A DNA stretch of 64,000 bases from Rapana venosa. Lineage: Eukaryota > Mollusca > Gastropoda > Neogastropoda > Muricidae. Below the pieces are notes generated by a model, which saw only the letters and a list, made by a program, of their open reading frames with translations, was not told where the DNA came from and searched no databases. The translations under genes and the position numbers were made by a program. This document shows positions 37,044 to 49,664 of this stretch, piece by piece. The first letter of the stretch is position 1. Each line of letters begins with the position of its first letter. The stretch lies in contig CM054134.1 in the NCBI GenBank assembly GCA_028751875.1, positions 48,379,123 through 48,443,122 of the forward strand, in the 5' to 3' direction.

Positions 37044-37527
37044 CATCCCACTCGTTCACATGCAGCCAGTTACAATTAATAGTTTTACAAATTCAAATGT
37101 ATACACACACGCGCACGCACACACATAAAGGTTGTACACCCAGGCAGGGTGATGGGGTTTTGGCTGTTGAGGGCGGGGACAAAAATGAGATGGAACAAGA
37201 GGGGAGAATCTTAGGTTTGAAATACATGTGTCTTGAGGCTGGATTTAAAAGCGTCAAAAGTAGGCTTTTGGCGAAGGGAGAGAGGGAGGTCATTCCATAT
37301 CGATGGACCAGAAACAGAAAGAGCGAAGGCCAACGGTGGACTGGTTGAATCTAGGTATTCTTAAGCACAAGGTATTTGCAGCAGAGCGGAGAGAACGAGG
37401 AGTGTACAGAAGAAGACATTCACAGAGGTAGGAAGGTGCTGTTTTAAATGAATAATAATAATAATAATGTATGGAATTTATATAACGCTGAATCTCGTAA
37501 AGCAACAAATCAAAACGCTCAGACGAC

Positions 37528-37735
37528 TTTTTTTTTTTTATCGAGGATAATGGAATAAGCACTCATGTGCTTTTTTACATCCAGTCCCCGTGTGTATGCG
37601 GTTTTTGTAAATTTTGTCATCTGTTCCCACCGGCACACAATGGCCTACTCTTTCGAAAAGCGGAACGTGTGCGCAAGATGTTCTGCATGCGTTCGCACAC
37701 GGAGCCACGGTTTATAGTCTCATCCGAAGGATGTT
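37528..37735 (-). mobile_element. SINE family A, headless short form, nested in a LINE
   Basis: Minus-strand body starting near TCCTTCGGATGAGACTATAA and ending in an A-rich tail at 37528. It interrupts the LINE coding remnant between reading DLHK and TAPSYLCECL. The target bases AAAACA seem to be repeated on both sides of the combined insertion (37449-37735). Confidence 0.8.
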
Positions 37736-37925
37736 TTGTGGAGGTCTTTGTAACAAAGGGTACTGATCTTATAGTTTATTCTCTGTGGCACAGGCAACCA
37801 ATGGAGAGATCCCAATAGAGGAGTGATGTGAGGACTAGTCGAGCTGCAAAGTTTTGTGTACGTTGAAGGGAGTGGATAGATGATGCTGGCAGACCAACCA
37901 GAAGAGAATTGCAAACAATCTTTGC

Positions 37926-38689
37926 ACAGGCTGCCACGATAGTAAGCTCCCTTCCCTCACCTACACACAGACACTGCTCCCACCCTCTTCTCTGCAAAGT
38001 TTTAGATCTTAGTCCTCTCACTAAGATCTGGGTTCGGTGTGGCTGCTCTGAGAACATGTTTTCTGGGACTGATTGCATCCAGTGCTGGTGTAAGGGTGTT
38101 CTACAGCCTACTGATTCGATTCAAGCAGCAACAACTGAACTATTAAACCAGTGTGGTGTGTTGTCTTCTGCGTTGGCGCGATTTTCACAGACAATTCCTG
38201 TTGATTGATTATTGACGCATACGCAGGATATTACTGAAAAACCCTCTCGATGTATTTTTCAGGACAACTACAAAAATAAGATATCACCTCAAGATAATTA
38301 ACGTTAGATACGGACTAAACGCGTTGCTTACTGAACAAGTGTGCCAAATCATCAAACCAAAGCCATGTTCTGTATAAAAGTCTGCTGACATCAAATTCAG
38401 AAAGGAAAACTGGCTTAATGTAGCAGTGCAATAAAAACCCAGTGAAATTGCTTGAACAATTTTCCAGGGAGCTATCAGTGATGATGGAAGAGGGAAATCA
38501 TGGGAGAAAGATGCACTTACAACACTGCAGAATAAACGGGGAAACCGTTAATTTTACAAACACCCAGGCTCTGATACGCAACAACTGACATACTTGGAGG
38601 AATCTGATAAAGAGTTCGTCAGTGCTGGGGCCCAAGAACTTCTCAGAGAACACCTTCATGCCAATTTGTCCGGAGGTCCAGCGACCTGT
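37926..38689. other. Unique stretch, no gene seen
   Basis: It may include further decayed LINE sequence upstream of the recognised C-terminus (to about 38080), but no motif supports it. Confidence 0.4.
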
Positions 38690-38836
38690 CTGTCATGAAT
38701 TGATAGACCCCACTGGGTTGTCGGGTCTATGGAGGCCTTATAAAGATAATCTCTTCCATCCTGACTGGGATTCGAACCCATGACCCTCGGATTAAGGGTC
38801 AATCAGTTGTTATACTCTTCAGCCAACAAGACCCTG
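38690..38836 (-). mobile_element. tRNA-derived SINE family G
   Basis: Minus strand CTTGTTGGCTGAAGAGTATA with B box GGGTTCGAATCCC, followed by a short body containing the inverted pair GACCC/GGGTC around ATAGACCC. Too diverged in the acceptor stem to be a working tRNA gene; the body boundary is approximate. Confidence 0.6.
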
Positions 38837-39450
38837 GTTTTTCAGTGCAGATTAGGATTCCCACAACTCTGACGTTTACTTCCCCTGCTACCTAAAGGGA
38901 GCCATGTCGATTGTTCTCTTGTTTACACGTCAGTTTACCTACAGACTTCCCCTCCTTTTTATGGTAGAGCCACTCCCTCCCTAAGGGATGTTAGTATTGT
39001 GAAGTCCCCTCGCCTTCAAGTTCACACTTGACTTTCAAGTCTCTGTTGTTGATCTCCCACATTGGTCCAGCTGTGTGAGTCAGTATCAAGTGGATGCTAA
39101 TTCACCTGATCAGCCTACAGGAGGATTCTAGAAATCCCCTGTGTCAATATTAACGAGTCCTTTTACCATGTGACACCATACTTAAGAGTGACGGTTATCC
39201 TTGCACAATTATACCTGGGATAAGCCGAAACTCAAACCCAGCTGGGGATGATTTGCCGAGCCATTATTCCCTTCTGGAGAGATTTGTACGAGTCCCAGGC
39301 ACATACGGTCCCCAAATCTTCCACTCCAGTCTAACTACAGTATCAACGCACGTGCGGAATGAATGCTGGCAGAAATCCAGGAGATTCCCAAAATACCTGG
39401 TTTGACGGAAGTCGATTTGTGTTTTCAACTTCAGAGAGATTTATGAATTG
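38837..39450. other. Unique stretch, no gene seen
   Basis: No exon or repeat family recognised. Confidence 0.4.
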
Positions 39451-39459
39451 CCTAACGCC

Positions 39460-39739
39460 TCAGTGGTCGGAGCACTCGCTTTCCCCCAGCCAAGTTAAGC
39501 AGCGTCGAGCGTGGTTACCAGTTGGATGGGTGACCGTTTGCGCGCCTTGGCTTCAGTACAGTTCCCCCAGTTCACCCAGCTGTAAATGGGTACCTTCCCT
39601 CTTTAGGGTCAGGGAAGGTAAAGCAGCGAGGGAGAGGAGATGGGCGCCGCCCTCAATATGCTGGCCCTAGAGAAGTGAGGTCTCTGACACCTTGCTCCCC
39701 TACGACCTTATAGGTTATGGGACTCCTTTACCTCCTTTA
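39460..39739 (+). mobile_element. SINE family C, 5'-truncated head
   Basis: Starts within the A box (TCAGTGGTCGGAGCACTCGC) and keeps the 5S-like segment and full body. Direct repeat CCTAACGCC at 39451-39459 and 39740-39748. Very similar to the 18298 copy. Confidence 0.9.
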
Positions 39740-39748
39740 CCTAACGCC

Positions 39749-42290
39749 CGTTTCTGTCCAAGTGGTTGTAGTAGCAGGGACAGAAGAAATAGCAGTAGTA
39801 GCAGCAGTAGTGATAGAAGAGGGAATACTAGTAGAAGCAGCATCATTGTTGTTGTGCTTGTTGCTGCTATTTATGGCTGTAGACATTAGATATGGCCATT
39901 TACTTAGGCAGTATCCATTGCAAACAAGATTGACTTCTGTCTGTCTGTCTGTCTCTGTGTGACACCTGGGTATCAGTGACAATAAGATGCACAGCCACGA
40001 TACAGTTCCCTTCACCTTTGCCACCACAAAGTCCGCGCAAAGGAGTGAAGGTGTGTGAGCTGTGTGTCTGCAAGGACTAACACTTAATTTAATGGATACA
40101 TCTTTTCTCGTACGCCCTACTCGTGTCACATGATACAGGGACTACAACTGGTATTCTGCTGGGTGTGGTTCCACTCTTTCGTTGTTGTTTGTTTGTTGTT
40201 GGTTTGTGCGGTGAGTGAAAGGTTGTTGTTGGGTTTGGGGGTGGAAGGGGATATGCATATTTTGCACTAACGCCTATTTAAGCATGCTTTCTTTTGGTGG
40301 GGGGGGGGGGGGGGGGGGGGGGAGGTTTGGGTGTGTGAGTTTTGAATTTGCCTCAGAAGTTAGCCGTGGGTATAAAGAAAACACAGAACATGATTATGTA
40401 GATATGCAGGTGTCATCTATGTTTACATACAATACATACACACACACATTTTCGTCTATTTCGCGCGCGCGTGTGTGTGTGTGTGTGCGTGCGTGCGTGC
40501 GCGCGCCACTAATACAAGTTAGTGAATATATTGACATGAAGTCGGGGCTGAAAAAGTGCAGGTCATACAGTGTAATTCTAAAAAGAAAAACAACCCAAAA
40601 CAAAGCAAAACACTGACCAAGTCCAGCTGCCTGTGGACATTCTATGAATCCCCCATAAAGGTGTATAGCCTACTCAGACACAACTGCATCCACAAACAAC
40701 AGCCAGCCATTTACCATACAATTCCATTCTTGCCATATATAATATAGTTTTATACTTCTGTCATTCAAACGGGTCATTCATGTTCTCTGCATCCAGCCGA
40801 CCACGACAGCCACATCAGAGGGTTTTCCTGGGTTTAACACATTGTAGACACTACACACGTGTGGCCTTATGCCACACTATAATTATTTACCATAATCGCT
40901 TGAGATGTGCGTCAAGTTATCCAAAGTCTCCAAGAATGTTGCAAGCAGTACCACAATTTTTACAAGTCATTCCACCGCCTGTTTCAATGTATAATTATAT
41001 TGTAGGGAACCCGGAAGAAGGTGTGTGCATATTGAAAATAAGGGCATAAAAAGCCAAGAACATTGATTGTAAAAGAATGAACGTCTTATTTATCAAAATT
41101 GTTCAAGCGCTCTTTTCAAAAGCCTGAAGCAGAACACACCCATAAGCAGGTGATCAAATTCTTACAATAAACCTACCGTGTTTGCGTTATCTCTAGGCAA
41201 AACTGCCAGCCGTCCTGACTACCAGTGAACTATATAGGCCTAGAGGTTAGCCTCACACTCCACAGTTTGACGTGAGGTAGGTTCAGATTTCATAGTCCCT
41301 AACAGTGGAGTGTCTCTTTCGGTCATAGCAAAAGGGAGGGCCGTGTGGCCAGGGCCCGATTTGCCAGGAAATAAAGGCCTGTTATTAGCTGGCCGTGAAA
41401 CCCTAGACATGGCACTCACACCCTGTCTTTAGCAGACCTTTCCACCCATCAGTCATTTCCATGAAGACGTGCTGATTGTACCCCCAAAACTTCGACCACA
41501 TTTTTTGCATACCTGTATCAATTCACCACAACAGTCCATCATTTTCTCTTTTTGAGAGCGAGAGCGAGAGAGAGAGAGAGTGCAAAATAAGCACAAGTAC
41601 AGGAGAAAAAACCCGTATAATCAAAGCGGTGGTTTGATGGCTGCAGAAGACAACACAGCACTGCTCGCTGCTGCAGATTAAGAGGGCTGGATCTCCATAA
41701 TGACAGCCTGCTCTTGTTCTGCCACGACGATGTGCCCAAAGTGACAGCAACAAAAACCCATTTGTTCTGTCAAGGTAACAAAGGCAGGGTTTCCATTCCC
41801 CCCAGAGGTTAATGGACTGTACCGGTGATTAGCTGCTTGCCCCGACTCCATTTCTGGGGTATGTGGGCTACACCTCTCTCCCTCCACCTTTGCCTCAGAC
41901 CTGTTGTCGCTCTCTTGTCGACTTCCTGTCGGCAAATCCTGTTGTCGCTTCAACCGCAGTGTCAGGAATGTGCTACAATGGAGGGGTACTAAGCAAAAGC
42001 AGTTTTCTTCAAAACGGATATTACTGAATAAATAGAGGGAGAGGGTGTTCTGGAGGAAAATAAAATAGGTGCGACTTCTGACGTAATAATAGATGAGCTA
42101 GTGTTTGCTGAACTCAAAGACAGAAAGCTGAAAAAGGGAGACTACTGCTGTATGTGCCCCCCCCCCCCCCAAAAACAACAACAACCAAAAAACAAAAAAA
42201 ACAACAACAAAACACCCCAAAAACCCAACCCTAATTTGCCGTCTATTTTGAAGGCACCAAACAGGCAGGTAGCAGCACACTGTAGACACA
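39749..42290. other. Gene-free stretch
   Basis: (AGT/AGC)n at 39766-39845, (TCTG)n at 39935-39955, 24 G at 40299-40322, alternating GC/GT at 40463-40505, short GA at 41556-41580. A 41678-41953 minus-strand frame is open but has no family resemblance. Confidence 0.45.
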
Positions 42291-42612
42291 CCTGGCCCAG
42301 ACCACAAGCCTGGTCCATTATTGATACAAGCTAAGTGGCAAGGCCTGCATTAATATGTTGTTATGCTTTCAAATGTGACGTTTATATCGTCGTCAGCCCT
42401 GACAGGCTCTTAAGCATAACAACATGTGCTCTCCATCAAGGAGAACAGATCCTCAGAAGTTGGGAGTTTGGCTGCCTATAGCAGGGAACTTGAAACCGAT
42501 CACGTATGCAACATTTCTCACAGTGGTTTCCAGGGGTGGTGAGCAAGTCGGTGTGCATGTACTGGGTGACCCCTAGGGTGTTCTGCTGGGGAACGCACAA
42601 CAACATCAACAT
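42291..42612 (+). mobile_element. Repeat family B copy
   Basis: Same layout as the 36705 copy: GCCTGGTCCATTATTGATAC start, paired CTCTTAAGCATAACAACATG, and end GGGGAACGCACAACAACAT. About 70-75 percent similar by eye. Confidence 0.8.
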
Positions 42613-43730
42613 AGTTATAACCAGGATTTTAATTCATTGTTCTGCAAGTTGAAACGTGCCCATACATACCGCCAGCTGAAATGGCCAGATGTTAAGGCGT
42701 GCAGGTAATTATATCCCACATTAATTTTGTGTTGCACACAATACCACGATCCTTGGACCAGGACAAAAGTGTCAGACCACTTTGAAGAAGTGAAAACTAA
42801 GCATGGTAATAAGAACCCTGCAAAGAAACGTGATCAAATAGCGAAACTTTAGCATACACATTATGACAGGTTCACTTCATACCTACTGCCCCACTTCGCT
42901 TTAACACTACATCAAGGGTATTCTCTCTCAAACACACACACCTCCTTGTGTTTGAAGCCTCAGCAACTTTTCTGCTTTTAATTTCAGATAAAAGTCGTCC
43001 TTATCCAGGTGTGCGTGCGTGCGTGCGTGCGTGCGTGTGTGTGTGTGTGTGTGTTGGTGCTTTTGCTTATTGTTTGTTTGCTTAGATTTTGGTTTTTGTT
43101 GTTGTTTATGCCGTATTTTCTTTTCAATCTGCTTACTTAAAGGCTTGTCAACGTGTTTTCCCCCCAAAAGGATTGTTTCTTTCGGTAATAGAACGTCAAA
43201 CATATTTAACAAATATACATAATTTATTGTATACCACTTTAAGTCACGGCAGATTTTTCTGCGTGAAAATCGGGCTGTTCTCCCCGTGGAGAGCGTGACG
43301 CCGCAAGAGCAGCGCCACCCATTTTTTGTTCCCCTTTTTCTATCTTCAACTGTTTCCTTATCAGAGTGGCTTTTTTTTCTATATTTTGCCAGGGACAGCT
43401 CCCTTGTTACCGTGAGTTTTTTACGTGCACTAAATAATTAAACACACACACACACACACAGAGGCACATACGCACTCACCCACAGAGCAAAGTAAAACCA
43501 GGTTTTCAGTGTTTCAGTAGCAGTTCTGTTGATAATGCAACCAAAAACAAAATCCATTGAAGTTAGACACGGACACAGCTGTCGTAGGGCCAAAGAAAAT
43601 CATTACACAAGTTTTCCTTGAGAATGGTATGGATGAGATGTAATTCTATCGCTTCTTAGGCAAAACACTGACGCAATCACATGTTCAACAGTTACCAGAC
43701 GGTGCCGTACAATTCATAAAGTATATTCAG
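42613..43730. other. Unique stretch, no gene seen
   Basis: (GTGC)n/(GT)n at 43009-43053 and a (CA)n at 43441-43461. Confidence 0.45.
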
Positions 43731-44178
43731 CGGGACGGGATAACCTGGTGGTTAGAGCGTTGCGTTCGTGATCTGACGGCCCAGGACAGATCCCAGGTTT
43801 GATGAACTGCCACCGAGACGCCCGTTCAAAGGGATTTCTTCCCCCTGGACTTAACATCAGTGCTGACTCCACTCCCCCGGAAGTCCTTCAGGGGAGACTA
43901 TTCACCGATGTCCCGAGTACGAACCCACGCAAGACATCTTGGGTATAAGTTAAAACCCGTTCTGCCTTTTGGAATATAGTGGGATGTTGTGTTCCGATGG
44001 GAACGGATGACAGAATTAATATATAAAAAAAATACCCCATGCACACTGGTGTCGTGTTTAGACATTTCCCTGAAGTCGGAATGCGGCTACCTTACTGAAG
44101 GGCAAAACCAGTTATATAGGTAAAATCTCACCGCTGGTGACTCTGGGAGCTCTGGCGGAGGAACGAAACAAACCCCAA
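43731..44178 (+). mobile_element. SINE family A, long 3' form
   Basis: Head GGGACGGGATAACCTGGTGG, with a small insertion between the head and the shared body. Its 3' part differs from the short form: it passes through GAAGTCGGAATGCGGCTACC and ends near AGCTCTGGCGGAGGAACG. Confidence 0.85.
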
Positions 44179-44852
44179 GTAAAGTGGAAGAGATTCTATG
44201 GTGGGAATGCGTCATGGCTGAAAGTAGATCTATACAAATAGATAATTATATTTGATTTGTGCAAAAAGCGGGTTCGTGTTCTGGTGATTTTGAATGTCAT
44301 TTACCAAGTTCATTTGAAATAACATACAAGGCAATGTATTCAACATTTTAAAAGAAAATGGAACCGTAAGATTTCTGTACCACCTATCTGGGCCAGTGTT
44401 GAAAAGTATCGTGTTTAGGCAATTTGTTAGATGTTGTGATGTTGGCACTTTATGCTCACGCCTTTTAAGAGCAGTCACTTGACCTTAACTTTGGAGCAAG
44501 TCATTCTGGTCAGTAGACATTTACATCACGATTGCTTAGTGAGTTTCGCGGTAAGCTTGTATGTTAGCCTTGACCCAAATCCGAGGCGTCCATTTAAGAG
44601 GAAAAGGCACAGAGGTCTTCATGAGGTCTTAACCTATATACCAATCAGCAGATTGTCTGAAAAATTGACTGTGGTTTTGTTGGTACTGCCTCAGCAGAAG
44701 TGTACACGGCCTGGTGTTTCCTGCTCTGTGCTGTTTGATGACTTGTATTGTTTCAGATACTGTTCAAGCAGGGTTTCCGTGGTATTTACATCAACTGCTG
44801 GCTAGCTCCTTGCAGCACAGCCCAGCCAGCCACTCTCTCTCTCTCTCTCTGC
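44179..44852. other. Sequence downstream of TPPP stop, likely including its 3' UTR
   Basis: No repeat recognised apart from a CT tract at 44832-44850. The 3' UTR end cannot be placed. Confidence 0.4.
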
Positions 44853-45038
44853 TCAGTGGGCTTTGTCGTAGGTGCCAGCCCCCTTGTAGGCGCCTACATA
44901 GCCGGAGCCGTCCTGCTTATCCACACGCCCATCCATGCCTTTGCCCTTGCCTGTCTCGGCGTCAAACCGCTCCTTGTGTGAGCCCGTGTAGCCCTTCACA
45001 TCCGTCAGCCGGTCCACCACGGCCGCGTGCTTCGCTTT
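44853..45038 (-). CDS. TPPP: TPPP coding exon 3 (C-terminal, stop TGA)
   Basis: Begins after a CAG acceptor (45041-45039) with [13 protein letters not shown] and ends [10 protein letters not shown], stop TGA at 44855-44853. This is the most conserved part of the TPPP family: [16 protein letters not shown], the GKGKG-x-x-GR loop described as Rossmann-like, and [13 protein letters not shown]. The stop is followed directly by a short GA tract. A family A SINE head begins 57 bases upstream of the acceptor, inside the intron. No convincing poly(A) signal was found close by. Confidence 0.95.
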   Translation of the reverse strand, partial: KAKHAAVVDRLTDVKGYTGSHKERFDAETGKGKGMDGRVDKQDGSGYVGAYKGAGTYDKAH

Positions 45039-48000
45039 CTGCACATGTGCACAGAAAGTCACCATTAATCAGTGTCTAGTGTGGTCTAGTTGGGGGACGG
45101 GATAGCCTCGTGGTTACAACATTGTGCTCGCAATCTTACGACCCAGGTTCGATTCCCGTTCAAGGGGATATTTTCCCCCTGAAGTTAACATCAGTGCAGA
45201 CTCCACTCTCCTCAAAAGTCCTTCGGACGAGACTATAAACCGAGACCCCGTGTGCGAATACATGCAGAACATCTTGCGCACACGTTAAATCCTGTTCCGC
45301 TTTTCGTAAGAGTAGGTCAATGTGTACCGGTGGGAGCAGATGACACAATTTACAAAACCGCATACACACGGGGACTGGATGTAAAAATGTACGTAAGTGC
45401 TTATTCCATTATCCTCAATATAAAAGAAAAAAAAGCAGTGTGCTGCTGTCTTATAGGTCATGGGTCTGATTCCCAAATCACAGGCGTGTGTTAGTGGATT
45501 ATTGGGGCTAAGGCTCCCACATAAAACCCCACCAACTACGGACTCAGAGGGAAAGATTAATATCACATAATTATGTAGTTGATGTGTACAGAAATAAATG
45601 TGAGTTTAAGAACGTTACTCAAGTGACCTGGACAATGGTGGGGGTTGTGTTTCTCTTAGCCCAATGTCCTGAAAGGATCTCCATCGCATTTCTCTATTGC
45701 CCTTAATTTAGTCGAACACCTTCCTTGCAGTAAAAGATGTGGTAGGCTGTCTAAATCCTGTTCAAAGGATGTTTGGTGCTTATACAAAGTGTAGTTGTTG
45801 GCCTTCTTGCAGTCTCTCCTCTTTTCTTTCTTTTTTTTCCCCTAAGGGAAATAATATTGCTTTGCCCGCTGGTAAAATACTTGCAGCACAGTTACTTCCC
45901 GTTTTTTCTTCATGCATGGACTTCACCAGCAGGTCCTGCAGATTGACTCGGATGGCTGACTTTTGAGGACTTCACTGACATCTACCTACAAATATTGTGA
46001 CTGGAGTCAGAGCTCATTGCTCTCTACATTACATTAAAATGAAACTACAGGAATGACAGTCCACCATCGTATACTTAAAATACTAGAATGACTGTCCACT
46101 GTAATATAAAATGAAACTATTGGAATGACAGTCCACCATAATATAATGAAACTGCAGAAATGAAAGTCCACCACCATATAATGAAACTGCAGGAATGACA
46201 GTCCACTGTAATATAAAATGAAACTATTGAAATGACAGTCCTCCATCACATAATGAAACTGCAGGAATGAGTCCACTGTAATATATAATGAAACTGCAGG
46301 AATGACAGTCCACCATACTATATAAAGAAACTGCAGGAATGACAGTCCACCATAGTATATAATGAAACTACTGGAATGACAGTCCACCATGATATATAAT
46401 GAAACTGCAGGAATGACAGTCCACCATAATATATAATGAAACTACTGGAATGACAGTCCACCATAATATATAATGAAACTGCAGGAATGACAGTCCACCA
46501 TAATATATAATGAAACTGCAGGAATGGCAGTCCACCATAATATATAATGAAACTGCAGGAATGATAGTCCACCATAATATATAATGAAACTGCAGGAATG
46601 ACAGTCCTCCATCATATATAATGAAACTGCAGGAATGGCAGTCCACCATAATATATAATGAAACTGCAGGAATGATAGTCCATCATAACATATAATGAAA
46701 CTGCAGGAATGACAGTCCACTGTAATATATAATGAAACTGCAGGAATGGCAGTCCACCATAATATATAATGAAACTGCAGGAATGACAGTCCACCATAAT
46801 GAAACTGCAGGAATGACTATCCACCGTCATACACTGAAACTACAGGAATGACAGTCCAACGCCATATAGGCGTATTGAAACTGCAGAATGACAGTCCACT
46901 CATAATATATAAAACTAGAATGACAGTCCACCATCGTATAATGAAATACTAGAATGACAGTCCACCTCATATAATGAAAGTACTTAGAATGACAGTCCAC
47001 GTCATAATAATGAAACTGCAGGAATGACAGTCCACCATAATATATAATGAAACTTCAGGAATGACAGTCCACCATAATGAAACTGCAGGAATGACTATCC
47101 ACCGTCATACACTGAAACTACAGGAATGACAGTCCAACGTCATATAGGCGTATTGAAACTACTAGAATGACAGTCCATCTTCATATATAATGAAACTACT
47201 AGAATGACAGTCCAACGTCATATAATGAAAGTACTAGAATGACAGTCCAACGTCATATAATGAAAGTACTAGAATGACAGTCCAACGTCATATAATGAAA
47301 GTACTAGAATGACAGTCCAACGTCATATAATGAAAGTACTAGAATGACAGTCCAACGTCATATAATGAAAGTACTAGAATGACAGTCCAACTGCATTGTG
47401 AACATGTATCCAAATGCAGATCCAACAGTTCATTAATGGAATTTACTCACATGACAGTCACAACATCATTATCATAAAATCACAGTCGTGCACGTCCCAC
47501 TGTCCCCTTGACATGAAAGTACTGATAGAATGACATTCCAACGTTATATAATGAAAATACTAGAAGGATAGTCCACCATCATATATAATGAAAGCACTAG
47601 AATGACAGTCCAACGTCATAATAATGAAAACGCTGGAATGACAGTCCACCGTCATATAATGAAACTGCTAGAATGACAGTCCAACATGCATTGCTGTAAC
47701 ATTTGGTATCCAACCCATGCAGTTATCCTTAAACAGTATGTGTTCATTATTGGTTATTATCACCATCATCACTGATCATCATCATCATCATTATCACCAC
47801 CATCATCATCATCATCGTCGTCGTCATCCTCCTCCTCCACTGGTCCCTTGACTCTGAAAGTGGCGGACCTGAGTGCAGAAGAAGGAGACATTCTTTGCTA
47901 TGCTTTTCTGTTAGCTGCTGCTAGGAGATAGAATCGAGGTGTTCATTTCTTCACTGACATTACCAATAATTTATGGCATGAACCATGATGACAGATTTTC

Positions 48001-49559
48001 TTTCTCTTTGTTTATTCGAATTCAGAGCAGATATGTAGTGTAGTGTAGCGTAGTGTAGTGAAGTGTGGTGTCGCGTCGCGTAGTACAGGGAAGTGTACAG
48101 CAGTATAGTGTGTATCTGTACAACCATAACGCATTTTTTCCAGAGAAAAACTCAGGCTGCTCTCCCTAGGGAAAGCAGGTGGTCAGTGCAGAACCACCTC
48201 CTTTATTTCCCCCCAGCCTGTTGATGAAGTTGCTTTTCCACTACAGTGCTTTTTTTTGTTTTTGCATGGCACTTTACCAGATAGAACTCTCTTTGTTCTT
48301 GTCTGTCTTTTACCTGCTATAGATGCATGAAGCACAGGATCTCCAGATACCGTCTCCTTGGAAATCGCCATTTAACGATCAAGGGGAAACAACCCTGTTT
48401 CCGGCAGAATCAATCAATCACGTGATCTCTGGTGTACCAGGCGGCAGTATGGGGCTGCCATGTATGAGCCCACCCTAAACATGACACAGATTTCATGGGT
48501 AAATTGCCCCCCCCCCCCCCACCCCACCACCACTTTTTCTTTTTTGTTGAAAAGTACGACCCGAAATATGTACTCACACCCGCATGCAGCCATTCCTGAT
48601 GCTTCTGGACAATCTTCTGCTTCAACTCTTCCAATTTCTCCTCAGGGGTTCCCTTTTTCTTGTCCGACACGATGTAGCTGGCCAGCTCTGGCAGCAGCTG
48701 GTTGACGAACTGGTCCACCGTTAGCTTCTTGCTGGAACAGAAATTGGACACAAAATGATTAAAAGTCTGCAAAAGTGGTGCATTTTTAAGAAGCCTTATA
48801 CACAAGGTAGGCTATATGATTAATCACTGTAGATCTGTTAGCAGTTCTTTTCCATCGAACACCCAGAAAAAAACACCAAACCTATTGTTGTCTGTTATGT
48901 GACCAAAAATGCGTTGTTGTACTTCTATTAAACCCCTGACAGACCAGTCAGGAAAAAAAGTAAGTCAGGCCCAGCACATCCGACATTGGCATGGAAGAGA
49001 ATTGTTATCTTTTAAGTTTTTCCTGGAAAAAAGGCAGGAAAATTGAACCAAGAAGGCAGAAAATAAACAAGGAGGTGGCAGGAAGAAAAAGGAATAAGGC
49101 AGAAACAAAGAGAGGGATAGAAAAGAAGGGATTCTTTGCACAGAATTTCCAGAATGTGGGGGATGCTATCCATACTGACAGGCCCCCGGCATCCTCACGA
49201 GGAAGTTAGCAGGTTAAGCCCTGGCCACAAAGCATACCTCGTTCCTGGTCCTGTCCTAGACAGAAACTTGTCTTTGCCACAGATGGAGATCTGAAGAACT
49301 TGCAATACAGAAATGTAATAACGAAACTACATTGTACATGTTTATGGGTTTTCTTTCTTTCTCTTTCTTTTTTTTTTAGTTTTTCTTTTCTGTTCTCTTT
49401 CTTCATTTCTTCTGCAACTCAATGCAAAACTTGGGCAAAAAGAAAAAAAAAGGCAGACCACCATCTTCTCTCCTTGGCAACATCTCTCGTTCCACCTTTT
49501 GGAAGAGTAGCCCCCCCCCCCCCCCGAAATGGACAACAACAACAAAAACCCAATCCAAA

Positions 49560-49591
<32 letters not shown>

Positions 49592-49600
49592 GGGAGAGAG

Positions 49601-49664
<64 letters not shown>

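Larger units (their letters stand above)
36614..37925 (-). mobile_element. L2/CR1-like LINE, C-terminal ORF remnant and 3' end, with nested insertions
   Basis: Minus-strand frames give the characteristic LINE C-terminal reading: NSLLVGLPASSI, LQRTQNFAARLVL, ITPLLGSLHWLPV-x-x-RINYKI, TAPSYLCECLLLYTP, RSLRSAANTL. Frameshifts and stops make it dead. It ends with TATAGCGC and an ATT-rich tail at about 36614-36660. Repeat B (36705-37043) and SINE A plus a second LINE tail (37449-37735) are inserted in it. Confidence 0.8.

Noticed and set aside
41678..41953. Minus-strand 91-codon frame, moderately gene-like composition
   Set aside because: No recognisable domain, no acceptor/donor support, and nothing conserved to anchor it.
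46034..46830. Minus-strand open frames with a repeated [14 protein letters not shown] pattern
   Set aside because: A product of the 37-bp minisatellite; no start context, splice context or homologue recognised.
46030..47695. CRISPR-like regular array
   Set aside because: The units are head-to-tail without unique spacers, the genome is eukaryotic and no cas genes are present.
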